From Mytilus californianus (lineage: Eukaryota > Mollusca > Bivalvia > Mytilida > Mytilidae), in NCBI RefSeq assembly GCF_021869535.1, contig NW_026262668.1:69523558-69587557 (forward strand): 64,000 nt of DNA, read 5' to 3'. The notes under the pieces are model-generated. The model was given only the letters and a program-made list of their open reading frames with translations. It did not search any database and was not told where the DNA came from. The position numbers and the translations under genes were made by a program. Shown in pieces: positions 11,501 to 26,500 of this stretch; within the stretch, counting starts at the first letter, position 1, and each line of letters starts with the position of its first letter.

Positions 11501-14500
11501 ATCAAAGGTTAGAACTTCTCTGGTTAAAAGGAGGTGTTTGGTATACGTCAATAAGACAGCTACCCGACCAGACAAATAATCAAAATTCATGTGGTCAAGA
11601 TCTCATCATACGGTCTCCAACAAGAGATAGGTGTCTAAATGATATATTATTTTCCAATACTTTCTATATGTATTCAAAGAAATAAACAAAAATGTTCCAT
11701 TGACAATTAATTTTCCAGGTATAAATTTCAGTTTCCCATTCGCCATCTTCCTTTGTTTTTAAATGCATAAATAGGAGACCATATACAACATGGATATGAA
11801 GAGGCTATTTTGGTATATCATTGGTTTACGGTGGACTTTTGGATTCATAATAAACCGTTATGTTAATAATTCGTGAATGTTTTTTTTATTTCAGTTTGGC
11901 GGAGCATGGTATACCCACTCTGTTACACCTTACGCATTTGGGGACGACACGTGGGATTCCATGACGCATATGATCTATATTAGGGAAGATGAAACCATTA
12001 CAAGCGTGGTTTCTGGATACCGGTTAGTACCAAAAAGTGAAGGTTCTGTCATGTTTTAATGTTTTACAAAGTAACGGAAATACGAACGAAAGATATAATG
12101 AGATTAAATCTGACTCTTTTTAAAACAAAACTTCTTGTTCCCCTTTGATACTTACGATAAGGAAAAACTGAATTTTGAAATAACTAAAAAGTGAAGGTTC
12201 TGTCATGTTTTAATGTTATACAAAAGATTAAAGGACGAACTCAAACAATCTCAAAGTTGATCGGTCAAATTTCAAAATGAAAAGAAAAAAAAGTTTGATT
12301 GAGCTAGATTTTGATATAAATAAATAATTTTAACCAAGAAAAATACGCTCTTTAATATGAATGATCATTATTGTTTGTAGACTATTTTCATATTACCGAC
12401 TTTTGACTTCGGAGTATATAATTTTTCGGCAGTCAAGTAAGAGGAACTAAAGAAATAAAATCAAGATTTACAATCAGTGCACTTTTTTGGAAAAATTCGT
12501 TTTCCGATGATTTTGTGGTGTATAGAAAACATAAAACAATAAATGTCCCCCCAAATTGAAATCGATTATAAGATTGATTTTATAACTTTTAGTTGCTCTT
12601 ACTTGACCTATCACCATAATGTCCTACGACATATTAGGTAACCTGTCGAAAAATTATATATTCTAAGTTAAAAGTCGGTAATATGAAAATAGACTATAAT
12701 AAATTGTTATTCCTTCAAAATAAACAAGTATAAAAATCCATCATCCCAAATCATATAATTACAAGTAATCCCTTAAATTTATGAGGGTGTGGATGGTGTA
12801 CAAAATAGAGAATAATGGGCAAATTCAACAGAAAAATTGACCAAAAAAATACAGAAAAGAGAAAAAATGGAACTAAAAATAAAGTATAGAGAAAAAAGGA
12901 GGGCTAAAACATAATGAATATAGAGAATATAATGAGCAAAAAATATAAAGAATAGAGTAAAGTGACCTAAACAATTTAAGAATACAGAATTGAAGGACCA
13001 CCTACCCCATCCAGACCCATTAATGTATCATCTTTTTATCATCAATGCATATCCCAACATTCTTGTATAGAAATATTTCTGGCCATACAGTTTTGGTTGA
13101 AGATAATTTTTATTACTTTCACGGTACATTGTAATGCATGAACCCATTGAAAGGATGAAATAACTTTCAAAATAATTCATCACGGTTTATTAAACTGAGT
13201 AAGCATCAGAAAGATTCTCATATTTTGACAGTTTTTTTAGTTTCAACATATTAAAAATATATAATAATGCAGATATTTGTGTTAACTCAATATATTTTTT
13301 AAATCCATGATTCCAGTAAAATGGGAAAGACAGTAATTTTAATTTCAAATATTTATAATGAAATATAATCTTTTGTATTTCTTTCCTTCAAAATTGATTA
13401 AAAAGATAAAAATGAAATCCTTTGTCTCTTGTACATTTGTTCAAGTAATTTTTTTAATTTTCATCTAATAAGTTTGAAGTTAAAAAGAGTTAATCATTGC
13501 CATAGGTCGAAATGAGGACAAAAGCTAATGGTCCATGCGCTTAAAAATTATCTTGCATAAACTCTTTCAGTGGTCCAAATGCAAAGCAAATTGTGTTTCT
13601 TTATTAAACATGATTGTCCTCACTTTCTGCTTACTCTTCCGGAGTGCCCGAGATTACCCCTAGTCTTTGGCTTAGTTGCTCAGGCAATGTAGTGCCTTGT
13701 AAACTTGTTTGTGTCTTTTCGTGTTTAGTTGCTCAGTCTATTTAGTACTGTGTGAACTTGTTTTTGTCTTTTCGTATTTAGTTGGTCAGTCTATGTAGTG
13801 TTGTGTGAATTTGTTGGTGTCTTTTTGTGTTAAGTTGTTGCTCAGTCTATTTAGTATTGCGTGAACTTGTTTTTGTCTTTTCGTGTTTAGTTGGTTAGTC
13901 TATGTAGTGTTGTGTGAACTTGTTTGTCTTTTCGTGTTAAGTTGGTCAGTCTATGTAGTGTTGTGTGAACTTGTTTGTCTTTTCGTGTTTAGTTGGTCAG
14001 TCTATGTAGTGTTGTGTGAACTTGTTTGTCTTTTCGTGTTTAGTTGGTCAGTCTATGTAGTATTGTGTGAACTTGTTTGTCTTTTCGTGTTTAGTTGGTC
14101 AGTCTATGTAGTGTTGTGTGAACTTGTTTGTCTTTTCGTGTTTAGTTGGTCAGTCTATGTAGTATTGTGTGAACTTGTTTTTGTCTTTTTGTGTTTAGTT
14201 GGTCAGTCAATGTAGTGTTGTGTGAACTTGTTTGTCTTTTCGTGTTTAGTTGGTCAGTCTATGTAGTATTGTGTGAACTTGTTTGTCTTTTCGTGTTTAG
14301 TTGGTCAGTCTATGTAATGTTGTGTGAACTTGTTTGTCTTTTCGTGTTTAGTTGGTCAGTCTATGTAGTATTGTGTGAACTTGTTTTTGTCTTTTTGTGT
14401 TTAGTTGGTCAGTCTATGTAGTATTGTGTGAACTTGTTTGTCTTTTCGTGTTTAGTTGGTCAGTCTATGTAGTATTGTGTGAACTTGTTTGTCTTTTTGT

Positions 14501-17500
14501 GTTTAGTTGGTCAGTCTATGTAGTATTGTGTGAACTTGTTTTTGTCTTTTCGTGTTTAGTTGGTCAGTCTATGTAGTATTATGTGAACTTGTTTGTCTTT
14601 TCGTGTTTAGTTGGTCAGTCTATGTAGTATTGCGTGAACTTGTTTTTGTCTTTTCGTGTTAAGTTGGTCAGTCTATGTAGTATTGTGTGAACTTGTTTTT
14701 GTCTTTTTGTGTTAAGTTGGTCAGTCTTTGTAGTGGTGTGTGAACTTGTTTGTCTTTTCGTGTTAAGTTGGTCAGTCTATGTAGTGTCGTGTGAACTTGG
14801 TTTTGTCTTTTCGTGTTAAGTTGGTCAGTCTATGTAGTGTTGTGTGAACTTGTTTTTGTCTTTTCGTGTTTAGTTGGTCAGTCTATGTAGTGTTGTGTAA
14901 ACTTGTTTTTGTCTTTTCGTGTTTAGTTGGTCATTCTATGTAGTGTTGTGTAAACTTGTTTTTGTCTTTTCGTGTTTAGTTGGTCAGTCTAAGTAGTGTT
15001 GTGTGAACTTGTTTGTCTTTTCGTCGTCTTTCATTTTTTGCCTTGGCGTTGTTAGTTTTTCTCGACTTATGAGTTTTGAATGTCCCCTTTGTATCTTCCG
15101 CCTATTTTGTCTAGTGGCAATCAAACTTTCCCATGCTTCGACCAATTTTACATAGCCTTAATCTTACATTTATTGTAAATTTGTTCTCAAGTCTTGAATA
15201 AGCAAAAGACGATTACATGTAATCGATCAATTAACCGGATACTGGGAAACACTTTATTTTAGTGACATTTATAAATAGTCTTTGTAATCTATGTCGATTT
15301 GATTCTGATTTATTTTAGAAGGTGTGTAGATAAATGTTATATATGATTCAGTGTGATAAAATATAATGTAATTTTTCTCATGATGAAATCAGTGAGTATT
15401 CAAGATAAAATGCTTCGGGGCATATACCATTTATTTCAACCATTTCATATTTCCTAACAGGAAAGAATCCGACAATTGTAATCTTTATCTGAACATTATG
15501 ACCAAAGTTGGTACAGCGGAGTATTCCGGAACATATATGCAAGATACTAGTAAGTTACTTTTAAACATTGAAAATGGATTATTGACTTTGGTAGAACAGC
15601 TTTCCATGATACAATTAGTCTTTAAAATGTCTTGCAATCTGTTATGATCACGTTTATACATTTAGTACTAAGATTTGCATTTCTGTCATTACACAATGAG
15701 CAAGTAACTAAGACTGTGATCCACTTGTTTCCCACGTGACAAATACTTCGAAACTTGAAGCATGCAACTTTATCTGACCTGTTTATGTTTGTGTGAACAC
15801 TTAACCGAAGTTCTATGATGCCTGCATCTGTCTATTACGGAATATGCAGAGACGGATTAAGAAAACAAGCAACACTATTAAATGGAATCAAACCAATCAT
15901 CTATAAACCACGAATATACAATTCTATAATCTACCGTTAAACTAAGGTAAACTCTTTCTCGAGTAAAGTTAAATCTAGACGATTTTTTTATACTCTCAAC
16001 CGTTTGGCTCGGTTTAAAGCAGATATTGACAGTTATCCAGTCAACAATATTAAGGAGGTTTGGAATAATTGTCAATGAGACAACTATCCATAAAGACCAA
16101 CAGAAAAACATGTCCCAGAAACACTCATGCGCATTAACAATGAAATCAGAAATCTCTCTCTCTTTTTTTTTCTTTTTTCAAATTTGTTCTTTTTTAATAT
16201 ATTTAGCTTGGTATCAAAGGAAACTTTTTTGTAAATAGTATTTCAAATTTTGTTTCTACAAACAATATATCAATATTTCATTTCAGATAAATTTAAAATT
16301 TTGTACACTGACTACAATAGTGCAGCCCTGATTTTCTGTTTTGACGTCAAAGATGATGGCACATGTGACCGTCGAAAGTTGCAGTTTGAAATTTGGTCCC
16401 GGTCATCAGATAATATGACCACAGATGTCATCACCTCTCTGGTTTCATACTTTCATGGAATTAAGTGCACTGATGAGCATGATATGACAGTTATGGTACA
16501 AGGTAGATAACTCAGTTCTTTCAAATGTAGAAGTAAATAATGGCAAAATGAATATAAGATGAAACAGTAGCTGCTTGATATTCAAATCTCATAAATCGAT
16601 TAAGAAGATACAAATATAGGTAAAAAAAAAAAAAAACTGAGGGAATCGCATAAACTCCAAATTAAGGATCGAGAATAGGTGCGTCGACAGGGAATGATAT
16701 GCACGCATACTCAGTTAAAAAATTTTCGCAATCGGGAATAGAACACAATCGGTAAATCTACAGATCAGACGGCAATTCTGGTATCTAAATATCTATGATG
16801 CTAAAATATGTCTTTAGTGATTTGAGTCATAGAAGATAGAGGTATTCCCGTAACAGTGTGGACAACCGTAGTACTTTTGTTGTTAATAATACCGAATCAT
16901 TTACCTTTAACTTGTTTGTCATCGGCAATGACTTTACGCTCACTCAGTCTGTTAGAGGCCCTCCAGTGGGGATTTAAAAAATGAAACTCTTTTCACAAAA
17001 CATTAAAGGAATTTGTTTGAAATATTCTTTATATCAGCACACACAACAGTTTCATTTTAGAGAATAATAAATGTTCAGAGCTAATATCATTAAATAATCG
17101 AAAAATACATTTTCACATTTGGATTTTCATTGTAAAATTTTAAGTCGATGGGGTTAATTCACAAAATATCTTAAAGGAAAAAATGCTCCCACGTTGTGAT
17201 CATTTAAGAGTAATCTACCATTTATTCAATGCATAGGACTTGTTTGTGAAAAGAGTTCCGGACGATGAAAAAAAAATCTCATTTTTTTAACTGGATATTT
17301 TTCACATGGATCATCGTTTGAATCATTCAGTCATACAGAGAACTCATATGATTAGTTTGCCTTGGATATTCCAGTACTACACAACTCAATTGTCTCTATT
17401 TATGTATATATCTATATGTATATCTAATTAATTAAAAGACTTTTCTGTTTGTGTAATGCTTTTATGTAAAGGGGAAACTGGTACACGTGTGTGTGATCCT

Positions 17501-20500
17501 TTCATGGTTGTACTCAATCTCGAAGTCACAATGTGGTCTTTCAAAAAAATGTTGTAAATAAAAAAAAAAAATAATAATAATTTTTGAATGTTTATCTTAG
17601 AAAAAGTAACGTTGTGTAAATTATACCAATTATTTCAATTTCAATCCATATTAAAAGCTGTTGCTTTTTTCCGCTTCGTGCTAATTTATCACATTTTAAA
17701 AATTAATTTAATGCATGATACATATGTTATATGCACATTTTCATTGCGATCTTAAAAAGGACGAAGTTGATATATAAACTGCCGTCAATTATTGTGTGTG
17801 TGTGTTAGTTGGGCCGTTTAAAAAAAAATGAATTGATTCTTAAAAAAAAATTGGAAAGGAAAAAACATACTTTGTTTCTGAAAAAAGAGGAAAACATATA
17901 ATTGATTTACATTCAAAGTTAGGGACGAAAATAAATACGACACAAAGATTAAAAAAGTAATTTTCATGTGTGTGCATGAAAACTCCCCCTCACAACAAAA
18001 CAAACAACACACACGCACTCAGAAAAGGAAGAATAGTCGGTGCATCATCATTCTTCTACCAAGGTTTTTTTCACAAGTATAGAAGTTAACAGAAAAGATC
18101 CAGTTTCCAAAATACACCAAACTATACATTTTACCTACTAGTATTTCGTGAAGAAAAATGCAAATTTCATAAGGCTTGGTCCAAATAGCTTTTTACTGTC
18201 CAATATCTTGCAAGTACGAAAAAGACCGTACGAAAGTATATGTTGTCTATGTTTTGTTATTGCACAACTATTGAAAGTTGATCATGCATTCGTTCTAAAA
18301 TAAATTTTACACAAGATAAAAGTTAAAAGATACTAAGTGAAAAAATTAGACAACCGCAATGGGTTAATCGCTTTGACGTCCGAAAAAGATAATAGCCAAC
18401 ACATACATTGTAACTTTTAAAGCTAGTTAAATTAATTTTTATGTTTAAGGACGTGCGATATCATAAAAATTGTTTATCAAAACATAACAAAAACGCAAGT
18501 AAAGAACGTTAAGTATTCAATATAAATCAAAACACAGAGGTTATTCCTGTACTAGTTTTTCGAATTATTTGATTTAGGCGTTGAGAACCTTTGGTGACCC
18601 CACAGTTTAAATGTCTATAATAAATACGACGTGATAAGTGGGCGTTACAGACGAAGTTCAACGTTCACATAATTTAACCCAGTCAATGGGTGACTTGAGC
18701 GCGCCAAAAAATGGTCTCGTCCACACTGTTATGAAATCGATACTATATAAAGAAAATAGAAAATGCAGCTATGTTTCTGTTTAGTTTGATTGTTTTATTA
18801 ATTAACTTCGGACACACTTTTTATTTAGTTTACCGCTGTTCCCGGTCCTTATGTCTTCTGGGGCGGTTGAGCTCTCCGAACACTAGGGTTTAGCTGATGA
18901 GTCGCACTATAGAAATACGTGTTCTAGGGAACAACAAAAATGATAAAGAAATAAAAAGTTCATTTGAATATATATTTTAAACGTTGTGTTTCTATTAACA
19001 AAAGTATATGGTGTTCAACTTGTGTTCGGTTGTTTCGGGTTTCAAATTTGAAATCCAATTAACGCTAAGAAAAAGGCAACTTTAATTAAAAACATTTTCT
19101 GTGACAACGCTTAGCTGAGTCAGACAATGACATGACAGCGCTCTGGTCTGTATTCCAATCATATTGAGTAAAATGCGAAGTGGAGTACAAAAGTTTAAAC
19201 AACAGTGCATGGAACGTGCTTGCAACTCTTTGTTTAGTGAAAAAAAACGTATATTTAACACGTACACTTGAAAGTTGTATTCAGCATTTCTTAAATAGAT
19301 TAAATATATACTAACCATTTACAATTTTTTGGGAGAAAACTTTATATGTTTGATTAACTTCTGTCTTAATCCTGTTGCATATTTAGGCAAATAAAACATG
19401 TTTAAACTAAACCATTCATTATATTATATTTTTAGGCAACTGTGAAACCCCTTCGTCAGCCGATCCTGAAAAACAGGAAGGTACTGTATTTACAAGTTAA
19501 GCGTTTCTTTGTTGTTCATTTTTATTAAATCTTACAACGGTATTCACTTAATTCATTCTTTAAAGTATCGATAGTGAGCCTGTTGTAAGACACAAGTTTT
19601 GTCCTATCCTACTTAGCCACTTTAGCAAGTGCCCAACTTTCGATTTCGCCCCTGCATCCCGGTCGACCTCTTGCCAAATCGAACTATGATTTGTTGTCTT
19701 AATTGTTCATTAAGTAAAACAAATGTATTCAGTTGGGATCAGTTTTAACCTCTGTTAAAATCTGTCAGGAACTCCGAGGAGATTTGTTCTAAAACTGTCT
19801 GTAGAACAGTTATCCTAACACCTTTAGAACAGTTTCTGACAAAAGCAGTGCTACCCTAATACAGTCTACCCTAGAACAGATCCTAATGGTTATATATGTA
19901 GAAAAGTTTTAAACAGCTCTATCTAGTTATCTAGGTATTTGATTATTATATTTATTCAATTTTTGTTTTTAATATCATTTATCTAACCAATTTAACTTAT
20001 TTATTCTATTATTGTATTTTTTATTCGTTTATATTATCTAACTATTTATTAATTTATTTATTTCATTTTCTCATTTATCTAGATATTTCTTTTATCTGTA
20101 TCTGTATTACTTCAAACAAAATATTCTTGGATATGCTATTAGATAGTGGCTTGTTTTATTAATGACACACTGATTTCGCTTGATAAACCACATACTTTTT
20201 GCAAGACACTGCACATTTTATCACGCATCGGTAGATCGAATACACATTACAATTTTTACCTGTGTCGCCGAAGGCGGAAGCAGGTATTGTAACCGTTCGA
20301 CTCCGTCCATCCGTTCGTCCGAAAGAAAGAACACTTTCGTCAGAGTTTTCTTGGCTTCTATGAAAGGGATTGATTTAATATTTGGTCTGCAGCATTATAA
20401 TGTCGAGTTGTAACGAGAGAATGATCAGTTATGCTCCATTATTACATTAATCAATTGCATGCAACGACGTAAGTCCAGACCTGATATTGGTCTAGTTTTA

Positions 20501-23500
20501 AATAACATCGGTGGTTCGTAGACATATATCATAGTAATAATAAGCTATATTAAAAAGTATACTTTATTTTTATATGTTGATGTTATTTAGTTATTTATCG
20601 CAATTAGCTAGCGATTACAAAGAAAATGAAACATGTTATTATGATGAATGTCAAACTTTGTGCTGTGTTTTACTGGAAAAGTTAATATTGCAATAATAAT
20701 AATATTTCACAGCCGTTCCGGAGGCGGGTTTCAGCTGGCCCCTAAACAATAATGTATACTAGTTCAGCGAAATGGACGCCACACCAAACTCCGAAACATA
20801 CAAATGAACCAAAATAAAAAAAATAAAACACACACAAGACAAACAGTGGACCGTGAAATTGGGGTCAAAACTCTAATTTGGCATTAAAATTAGAAAGATC
20901 ATATCATAGGGAACATGTGTACTAAGTTTCAAGTTGATTGGACTTCAACTTCATCAAAAACTACTTTGACCAAAAACTTTAACCTGAAGCGGGACAGACG
21001 GACGAACGGACGGACGGACGAGCGAACGGACGTACGGACCGAAAAACATAATGCCCATCTACAATCGTAGGTTGGGCATAACAAAGGTTACATGTTCCTG
21101 ACTTGGATATCTAGTTCTAAAAGCAAATATATTGTATTTTTTCCATCTTGTTAACATACTCTATAACAATATGTTAAAAATTCAGTTCATGGCGCGCGGA
21201 AGTAGGCAGTATTATTTGTTTTAGGGGCTGACAGGATACACATAATCGGTCGTAGTTTCAACTTCAAGGCTCTTATGCAAGCAAATTTAATAACCGATGA
21301 TTAAATTCAGGTGTTTTTTGGTTTCCACTTTACATAGGGCTTTATCTCTGATCTTATTTCTTTGTGAAAAATTCTGAATCTACGTATTTCACCTTTAATG
21401 ATGTTAGGAGAACCTGTTTCAGACGATTCCATATACCATTATATTTTAGGGTTTTTTTAGATTCAGAGTCGAGTTAATGTATATTATTTAGTGTTGTTTG
21501 CGAGAAATAAATTATTTTTCTGACATAGTTACTAAATTCAAAACCATTATATATAGTTGACATTTATATTTTATTTTACTGTGTAAATTGATCCGAATAT
21601 GAACGACAGCATAGACCTAAAAATGGTATATCCCGTTTAACACATGACATTTGCGCGGGAAAGTCTTCCATTGACCTACCATTGACCATTGTAATTAATT
21701 TGTTTCTGGATTGTAATTTGCAGTCATCTAATTTGTTCTCCTACAGTCATTGAAATAGAACAGTATCAACATTTGACGTCGGGTTTGTACACATTTAGAC
21801 AGTCTCGAGTCAGGAGCCTGTAGTAGTGTAGAGTAGTTCAGTGGTTGTCGTTGGTTCATGTCTGTCATATTTGTTTTTCGTACATTGTTTTGTTAAAAAT
21901 TAGGCCGTTAGTTTTTCTCAATTGAATTGTTTCATACTTTTCGTGTCAGGGCCTTTCCCAGCCGACTATACGGTATGGGATTGTTTCATACTTTTCGTGT
22001 CGGGACCTTTTACAGCCGACTATACGGTATTGGTTTTTCTCATTTTTGAAGGCCGTACGGTTGCCTATAGTTGCTTACGTCCACTTCATTTGAACTTTGG
22101 TGGAAAGTGATCTCATTGGCAATCATACCACATGTCCTTATTTTTATATCGGTTGCAGACCTGAAATAGATAAAGTTAAATATGCAGCATACTTCGAACT
22201 TCAAACAACCAACTACAACTGATCAACCGTAAAACTGTTGATCAGAACTATATATATTTGATCTCATTCCAGTCCATAAAACACTATCAATCAACGGTCG
22301 GAACAAATGCAAATAATTATGATGTCTTGAAAGGATTTGTAAAAGACCTTATCGTTATATATTGTATTGCAATATAAACATGTCGGGGCCTTTTACAGCC
22401 GACTATACGGTATGGTTTTTTTATCATTTTTGAAGGCGGTACGGTTGCCTATAATTGCTTACATCCACTTCATTTAAATTTTCGTGGATAGTTGTCTCAT
22501 TGGCAATCATACCACATCTCCTTATTTTTATAATTGGCAATCATACCACATCTCCTTATTTTTATAATTGGCAATCATACCACATCTTATTTTTATAATT
22601 GGCAATCATACCACATCTCCTTATTTTTATAATTGGCAATCATACCACATCTCCTTATTTCTACTATACTATATAATAAAATAAATGTTGTGGTGAACCA
22701 TTTGGGTCGGAAAAATACCACCGAAAAATTCAAGAGTAGAGAGAGATATACAAATCATGCGAATACAGAACCCCGATCCAATCCTTCTTTTATTACTAAA
22801 AGAGTTCATTATTCCCTGTTTTATATCTACTAAAAGTATTTTATTTTTCTATAATTTCCATTTTAGTATGCGAAAATATGCAAAATCTGCTTCAAAAATA
22901 GATTTTAAAATTCTGCCTATTGGTTGAACTACTGTCAAAGATTCACATAGATTCACAAAAAAAGTTTCCTCCGCTCAAATGTAATTCCTAAGTGAAGTAC
23001 ACCGTTGAGGTAATATATTAATCTTGACAAAGAAAACCTTGAAAAGATATATACTGTAAACCAACTTATTTTCGCGGATACTTTATTTCGCGTTCAGCCC
23101 TTCTCAGTCGACTTCGCGGCGATTTATTTTCGCGGTTTTCTAATTGTCTTGATGTATTCATATAAAGCCCCCGTCACACTAGACCACGGTCGCACCACGC
23201 TCACCACGATCTAAAATAAATTCAGATCGTGGTGAGGTCGCGGTATTTTTGGCATGAAAATGTAAATTTTCGTTGTTTTCACGATGCTACTACGTCCTCA
23301 TTACGCTTCTACAACGATCCCGCTACGATTATACCACGTTCTCACCACGCTTATTCTGCGACCTTACTACGATTATCACGATCTTACTACGCTCATCACG
23401 TTCTCACTACGACCATACCACGATTTATCCGATTGCAACACGATCTTACCACGCTTCTACTGCGATTATAGCACGCTCTTACCATGATCATACTACGATC

Positions 23501-26500
23501 ATACCACGTTCATACCGCGATCTTACTACGCTCTCAGCAATGACGTCAGCATCGTGTTCCATATAAATACTGTTCCATTCCTTCTATTTCTCATTCATAC
23601 GTAGATTTCTCGGAAACAACACAGTCATGCCACCAAAATCTACCAGAACTTGTGGGCGTGGTGGTAAGGGTAGAGGTAGAGGCATAGGGGCCTCTGATAC
23701 TAATCCTGATCCAGTATAGATGTCGGACCTACGCCATTTAAAATTTCTTCTTATTCTTCTTCTTCGCTCTTTCAATAACAATATCATGGCCTGGTCGTTA
23801 AGATTTTGTATCTGTGTTAATGATTGTAGAAGCATTACTACATGTACATGATCTGGTGTTTCCATTGTTCAATTGAAATTGATGTTTCAAATAAAACCTG
23901 GAGAGCTTTTATATATTTTATGTGACAATGACAATGAGCATGACTAGAACTCGGAATGGTCGTAGTATGAACGTAGTCAGGTCGTAAGAGGAGCGTGATG
24001 AGGACGGTATGAGCGTGCTAGAATCGTACTATGGTCTTGAACAGCGTGGTATAAACGTGGTATAGTCGTAGTAGAAGCGTGGTTGGGTCGCGCGGTGAGA
24101 ACGTGATGGTCGTAGTGAGGTCGTAGTTAACGTCGCTGTGAGATCGTAGCGCAGTCTCTCCGACTAGAATCGCGCTTTCGCTACGCTCTCGCTACGATGG
24201 TGCAGCGACCTTTGCGATCTTACCACGACCTTACTGCGCTCTTACTACGCTTCTACTACGACCTGATTTCACCACGACCGCACCACGATTGTTTTGAACA
24301 TGTTCAAAGTTGGTCCACGCTCATCACGATCACGAAGTCCTCACCACGACCGTACCACGACCTTACTGCGATCTACACGATCGCACTACGATCGTCAAAA
24401 TTTGCATTTTTTTCAGAGATAGTAGTGCGATCGTGGCCTAGTGTGACGGGGGTATAAGAAAAGACCGAAGTTTTACATATTCGCGCTATTTTTCTACTCG
24501 CGAAAGTCGCGAAAATTAGTTGGTTTATAGTATATAAAACGTATGCCATTCTTATGTATGTTTATATTTATAAACGCTGAAATTCTATACAATTTTGTTA
24601 TGTGAAGCGATAGTGAGTAAGGATCTATCGCGCCATAAAAAAAATCCATGACATGTTAATGATCTTCTTCGGCTTCGATTGAGAATATAACCTTTTTGTT
24701 TTCAGTAATTTCGGTGAGCATTTTTTATAATTTATTTGTATTGTATTTGGGTTCCGTCGACCTTCCTGACAGTAAATAACAATACCATTTCTTAGAAATG
24801 TAAACAATGGACAAAAATATGAACCTTGACGATTTGGGTCACTGACATTAAGTACGTATTACTAATATACGTCCTTGCTGACATGAATTATCTGTATTTG
24901 CAATATCTTTGAATTTAATGTGTAACCGTGCACATATTATTGTGCATGTCATGGTTTTTGTTTAAGTTTATACAAGATAAATGGCTTATGATGAGGAATT
25001 TTGTATGCATAAAAGTGGCGGACGATGTTCTAGAATAATATAGAATCTGACATCATCGAATAATCACGTGACATTATTATTTGTAAACAAACGAGCACCC
25101 AACGACAGAACACGTGTCGGAACTTTCCATACCATTCCAAATTTTGGAATTATTTTACAGATTTTGGAAAAATTACTGGATTTTCACCTATTTGTCTAAC
25201 CAAATTTTTGTCTCAAGACTGAAAAAAAAACTGGAAATCCAGCATCTTCCATATGGTTTGAGAATAAAAAACTTTTGTACTAATAAACAGCATCTTCCAT
25301 TAGGTGGGGGTCAACTATTTCTGGAATAGCCCATTGCACCTTGCAACTTTGTCAACTATTTCTGGAATAGCCCATTGCACCATGCAACTTTGTCAATACA
25401 ACATCATCATCCATACAAGTCTGCATGAAGCAACACCTTGAAAATATGATCTTAACAAACCTGTTACATACTTAAATACTTGAGGGGAAAACATGTAGTG
25501 AAGATATATTGGTAAAAAAAACATATATATGCATGGTTGCATATAATTTTTGTATTGCTTTTTCCCTTCATAATTTAATATATAAACAACATGTATTTTT
25601 AAAGTGCACATTGAGTGCTCCCAAGTAAGGAGTAATATGTATGTAACACTCAGAAACATGTCCATCCCCCCAAACTTGTCCACATGTCAGACGTCAACAC
25701 CAAAACGTGTCCTTTTTATGAATGCCCAAAACCTGGCCGATCTCCCAAACGTTCCATATGAAGCCAAAACGTCTCCCTTTTATGAACGCTCATATTAAAT
25801 AGTGATTTGTAAATTAATCACACATTGTTTAAATATAAACCCAATCGATATCATTACAGGAACCTTCCTTTTGTTTTGTTGTAAAAATGGAACAGTAACT
25901 CTCGTCCAGAAACCACTCCTGCAAAAAGCCGTCCGTGTTATACCCTGATACATTAATATATTTAGGCACCACTGCAGTATATTAGTACAAAAGAATTTTA
26001 ATTACTTTGTAAACAATGAATTAAACTGTACAAAACTAACAAATTGCAATCTTTATGTTTGCTCTAAATATGCATGAAATATTCGCCACTGAACATTAGG
26101 CAATTAACAGTCAACAGTTAATGTACATGTATGTGTTGTAAATTGAATTTGCAATTATGCTCAATGTAAACAACCAACTTAATCAATAGTTGAAGCACTG
26201 AGAACACTTGCACTAGTCTAGTGAAAACTTGCAGGATAAAATATTATGTATAAGATTTTTTAAGTGTGAAATACCTTCATCTAAAGTTATAACAATAATA
26301 ATCATATTGATAAAAATATAATAAATGCTCGGAAGTGAAGATAATTTTTTAGTGTGAGATTCTTTTTCTTATCTGGTGTCTATTAATTTGAGAGCAGAAT
26401 ATTTAATTAAGTCAGTGATTTCATCTTTCACTATGCATAGTGTACCACATCTTGGACTATACGGTCCACTACACCTTTTCTCTAGATGTCCTTTAATCTT

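Larger units (their letters stand above)
23050..24536. mobile_element. Outer MITE with CTGTAAACCAACTTATTTTC ends, interrupted by a second element
   Basis: The left end ATACTGTAAACCAACTTATT is matched by the reverse complement of AATTAGTTGGTTTATAGTAT at the right. Both arms are rich in TTCGCG motifs. Without the inner insertion at 23168-24452 the element would be about 200 bp. Confidence 0.75.

Noticed and set aside
13883-14421. Long repetitive frames encoding a hydrophobic 17-residue repeat
   Set aside because: They follow directly from the 51-bp minisatellite, whose period is divisible by three. There is no signal peptide, splice support or conservation of codon usage.
23229-23566. Three overlapping His/Thr/Tyr-rich plus-strand frames
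   Set aside because: Produced by the degenerate TACCACGATC word array in the inner transposon; all three frames are open together, which is not expected of a gene.
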